This document shows positions 63,572-64,000 of a stretch of DNA of 64,000 nucleotides, in pieces (positions within the stretch are counted from its first letter, which is position 1; the number at the start of each line of letters is the position of its first letter). This DNA comes from Paenibacillus sp. PK3_47 (GTDB lineage: Bacteria > Bacillota > Bacilli > Paenibacillales > Paenibacillaceae), in contig NZ_CP026029.1 in NCBI RefSeq assembly GCF_023520895.1, positions 4,774,001-4,838,000 of the forward strand, read 5' to 3'. The notes below the pieces were generated by a model. The model had not been told where the DNA came from. It was given only the letters and a program-made list of their open reading frames with translations, and did not search any database. Position numbers and translations under genes: made by a program.

Positions 63572-63600
63572 TTGACGATGTTAGGTATGAGATTTATAAT
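63572..63600 (+). promoter_or_regulatory. Promoter of glnA with a dyad across the -35
   Basis: TTGACG (63572-63577) and TATAAT (63595-63600) have exactly 17 bases between them. CCTGACAT (63559-63566) and ATGTTAGG (63578-63585) form an 8-base inverted repeat with one mismatch that overlaps the -35. It could be an operator, such as for GlnR, but it does not fit the TGTNAN7TNACA consensus exactly. Confidence 0.65.
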
Positions 63601-63679
63601 GACGACAGCAAAAAAAATATAAACAAGAACATTTGATACGGTGAGAGGCCTAATGTTCGGAACTTGGGGAGGAAATATC

Positions 63680-64000
63680 ATGTCGGTTGAAAAAGTGTTG
63701 CAGACGATTAAGGAGAACAACATCGAGTGGGTGGATTTTCGGTTTGTAGATTTGGGTGGACGTGCTCACCACATCTCGCTGCCAGCATCCGCAGTTGAAG
63801 AAGAAACATTTGTAAATGGTGTTGCCTTTGACGGTTCTTCCATTAAAGGTTTCCGTGGTATTGAAGAATCAGACATGGTTATGATGCCTGATCCAAGCAC
63901 TACATACATTGATCCTTTTACAGCTCATCCGACGCTTAACATTATGTGCGATATTTTCACACCTGATGGCGAACGTTATGAACGCGACCCTCGCGGTATC
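63680..64000 (+). CDS. glnA: Glutamine synthetase, type I (partial)
   Basis: Only the first 107 codons are present; the gene runs off the right edge. The visible part starts MSVEKVLQTIKENNIEWVDF and includes the N-terminal beta-grasp with GVAFDGSSIKGFRGIEESDM, MPDPSTTY and the start of the catalytic domain (CDIFTPDGERYERDPRGI), all typical of the GSI-alpha enzyme of Bacillota. It makes glutamine from glutamate and ammonia. GGGAGG lies before the ATG, and a clear sigma-A promoter is about 80 bases upstream. glnR is not seen upstream, unlike in B. subtilis. Confidence 0.97.
   Translation, partial: MSVEKVLQTIKENNIEWVDFRFVDLGGRAHHISLPASAVEEETFVNGVAFDGSSIKGFRGIEESDMVMMPDPSTTYIDPFTAHPTLNIMCDIFTPDGERYERDPRGI

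Overview
The window looks like chromosome from a spore-forming, low-to-mid GC Bacillota, most probably Paenibacillus or a close relative. The reasons are the pheS-pheT-zapA and mutS2-DUF350 gene blocks, two T-box leaders and one SAM-I leader, Spo0E-, CotF- and SASP-like sporulation genes, an SLH-anchored surface enzyme, LiaFSR, and MqnC of the futalosine menaquinone route. The genus is an inference from gene content and protein style; no search was run. There are no rRNA or tRNA genes, no CRISPR array, no transposase and no phage module.

Layout. 1-8.1 kb: the tail end of a divergent membrane gene, a promoter and Phe T-box leader, pheS, pheT, and a very large ZapA-domain protein whose coiled coil contains seven 49-residue (147 bp) tandem repeats. 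8.1-16.3 kb: a xylose-type locus made of a membrane-anchored sugar-binding sensor, a LytS/YesN two-component pair and a three-gene ABC importer, with CcpA (cre) sites. 16.3-18.5 kb: a lipoprotein with a CuA-type copper site, a membrane diguanylate cyclase and a YvlD-like protein. 18.6-24.2 kb: mutS2, DUF350, a 26-residue membrane peptide, a zinc-ribbon protein and an MFS transporter, followed by an eleven-copy 51-bp palindromic minisatellite. 24.2-34.6 kb: CNNM/CBS transporter, FAD oxidoreductase, two CotF-like proteins, an Lrp/aminotransferase pair, a Spo0E-like phosphatase, cobalamin adenosyltransferase, RluA-type pseudouridine synthase, ArsC-like protein, 5'-3' exonuclease and an atypical deformylase. 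34.8-39.4 kb: a GH51 arabinofuranosidase, a DUF6171 protein, an ArsR-type regulator with a large C-terminal domain and a ROK sugar kinase. 39.5-45.8 kb: HRDC protein, CorA, the SAM-I-controlled metA-metI pair and mqnC. 46-53.9 kb: SLH-anchored nucleotidase, SPFH protein with a ribbon-helix-helix partner, T-box-controlled thrS, a 3D-domain protein and a probable small spore protein. 54.1-64 kb: liaFSR, an HtrA-type protease, an OmpR/histidine-kinase pair, ispH, a DAHP synthase and the start of glnA.

How the genes fit together. Sugar use is the strongest accessory theme: the xylose sensor and importer plus the arabinofuranosidase and sugar kinase suit growth on arabinoxylan, although xylA and xylB are not in the window. 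Envelope stress is the second theme: LiaFSR, HtrA and the adjacent OmpR/kinase pair lie together. Three leaders (Phe T-box, Thr T-box, SAM-I) tie synthetase and methionine genes to amino-acid supply.

Most worth a second look: the ZapA fusion with its 49-residue repeats; the 51-bp palindrome array; an AT-rich palindrome shared (13 of 16 bases) by the arabinofuranosidase and ArsR-type promoters; the stand-alone CuA-like lipoprotein; and an 8-10 kb block between zapA and mutS2, genes that sit much closer in Bacillus subtilis.
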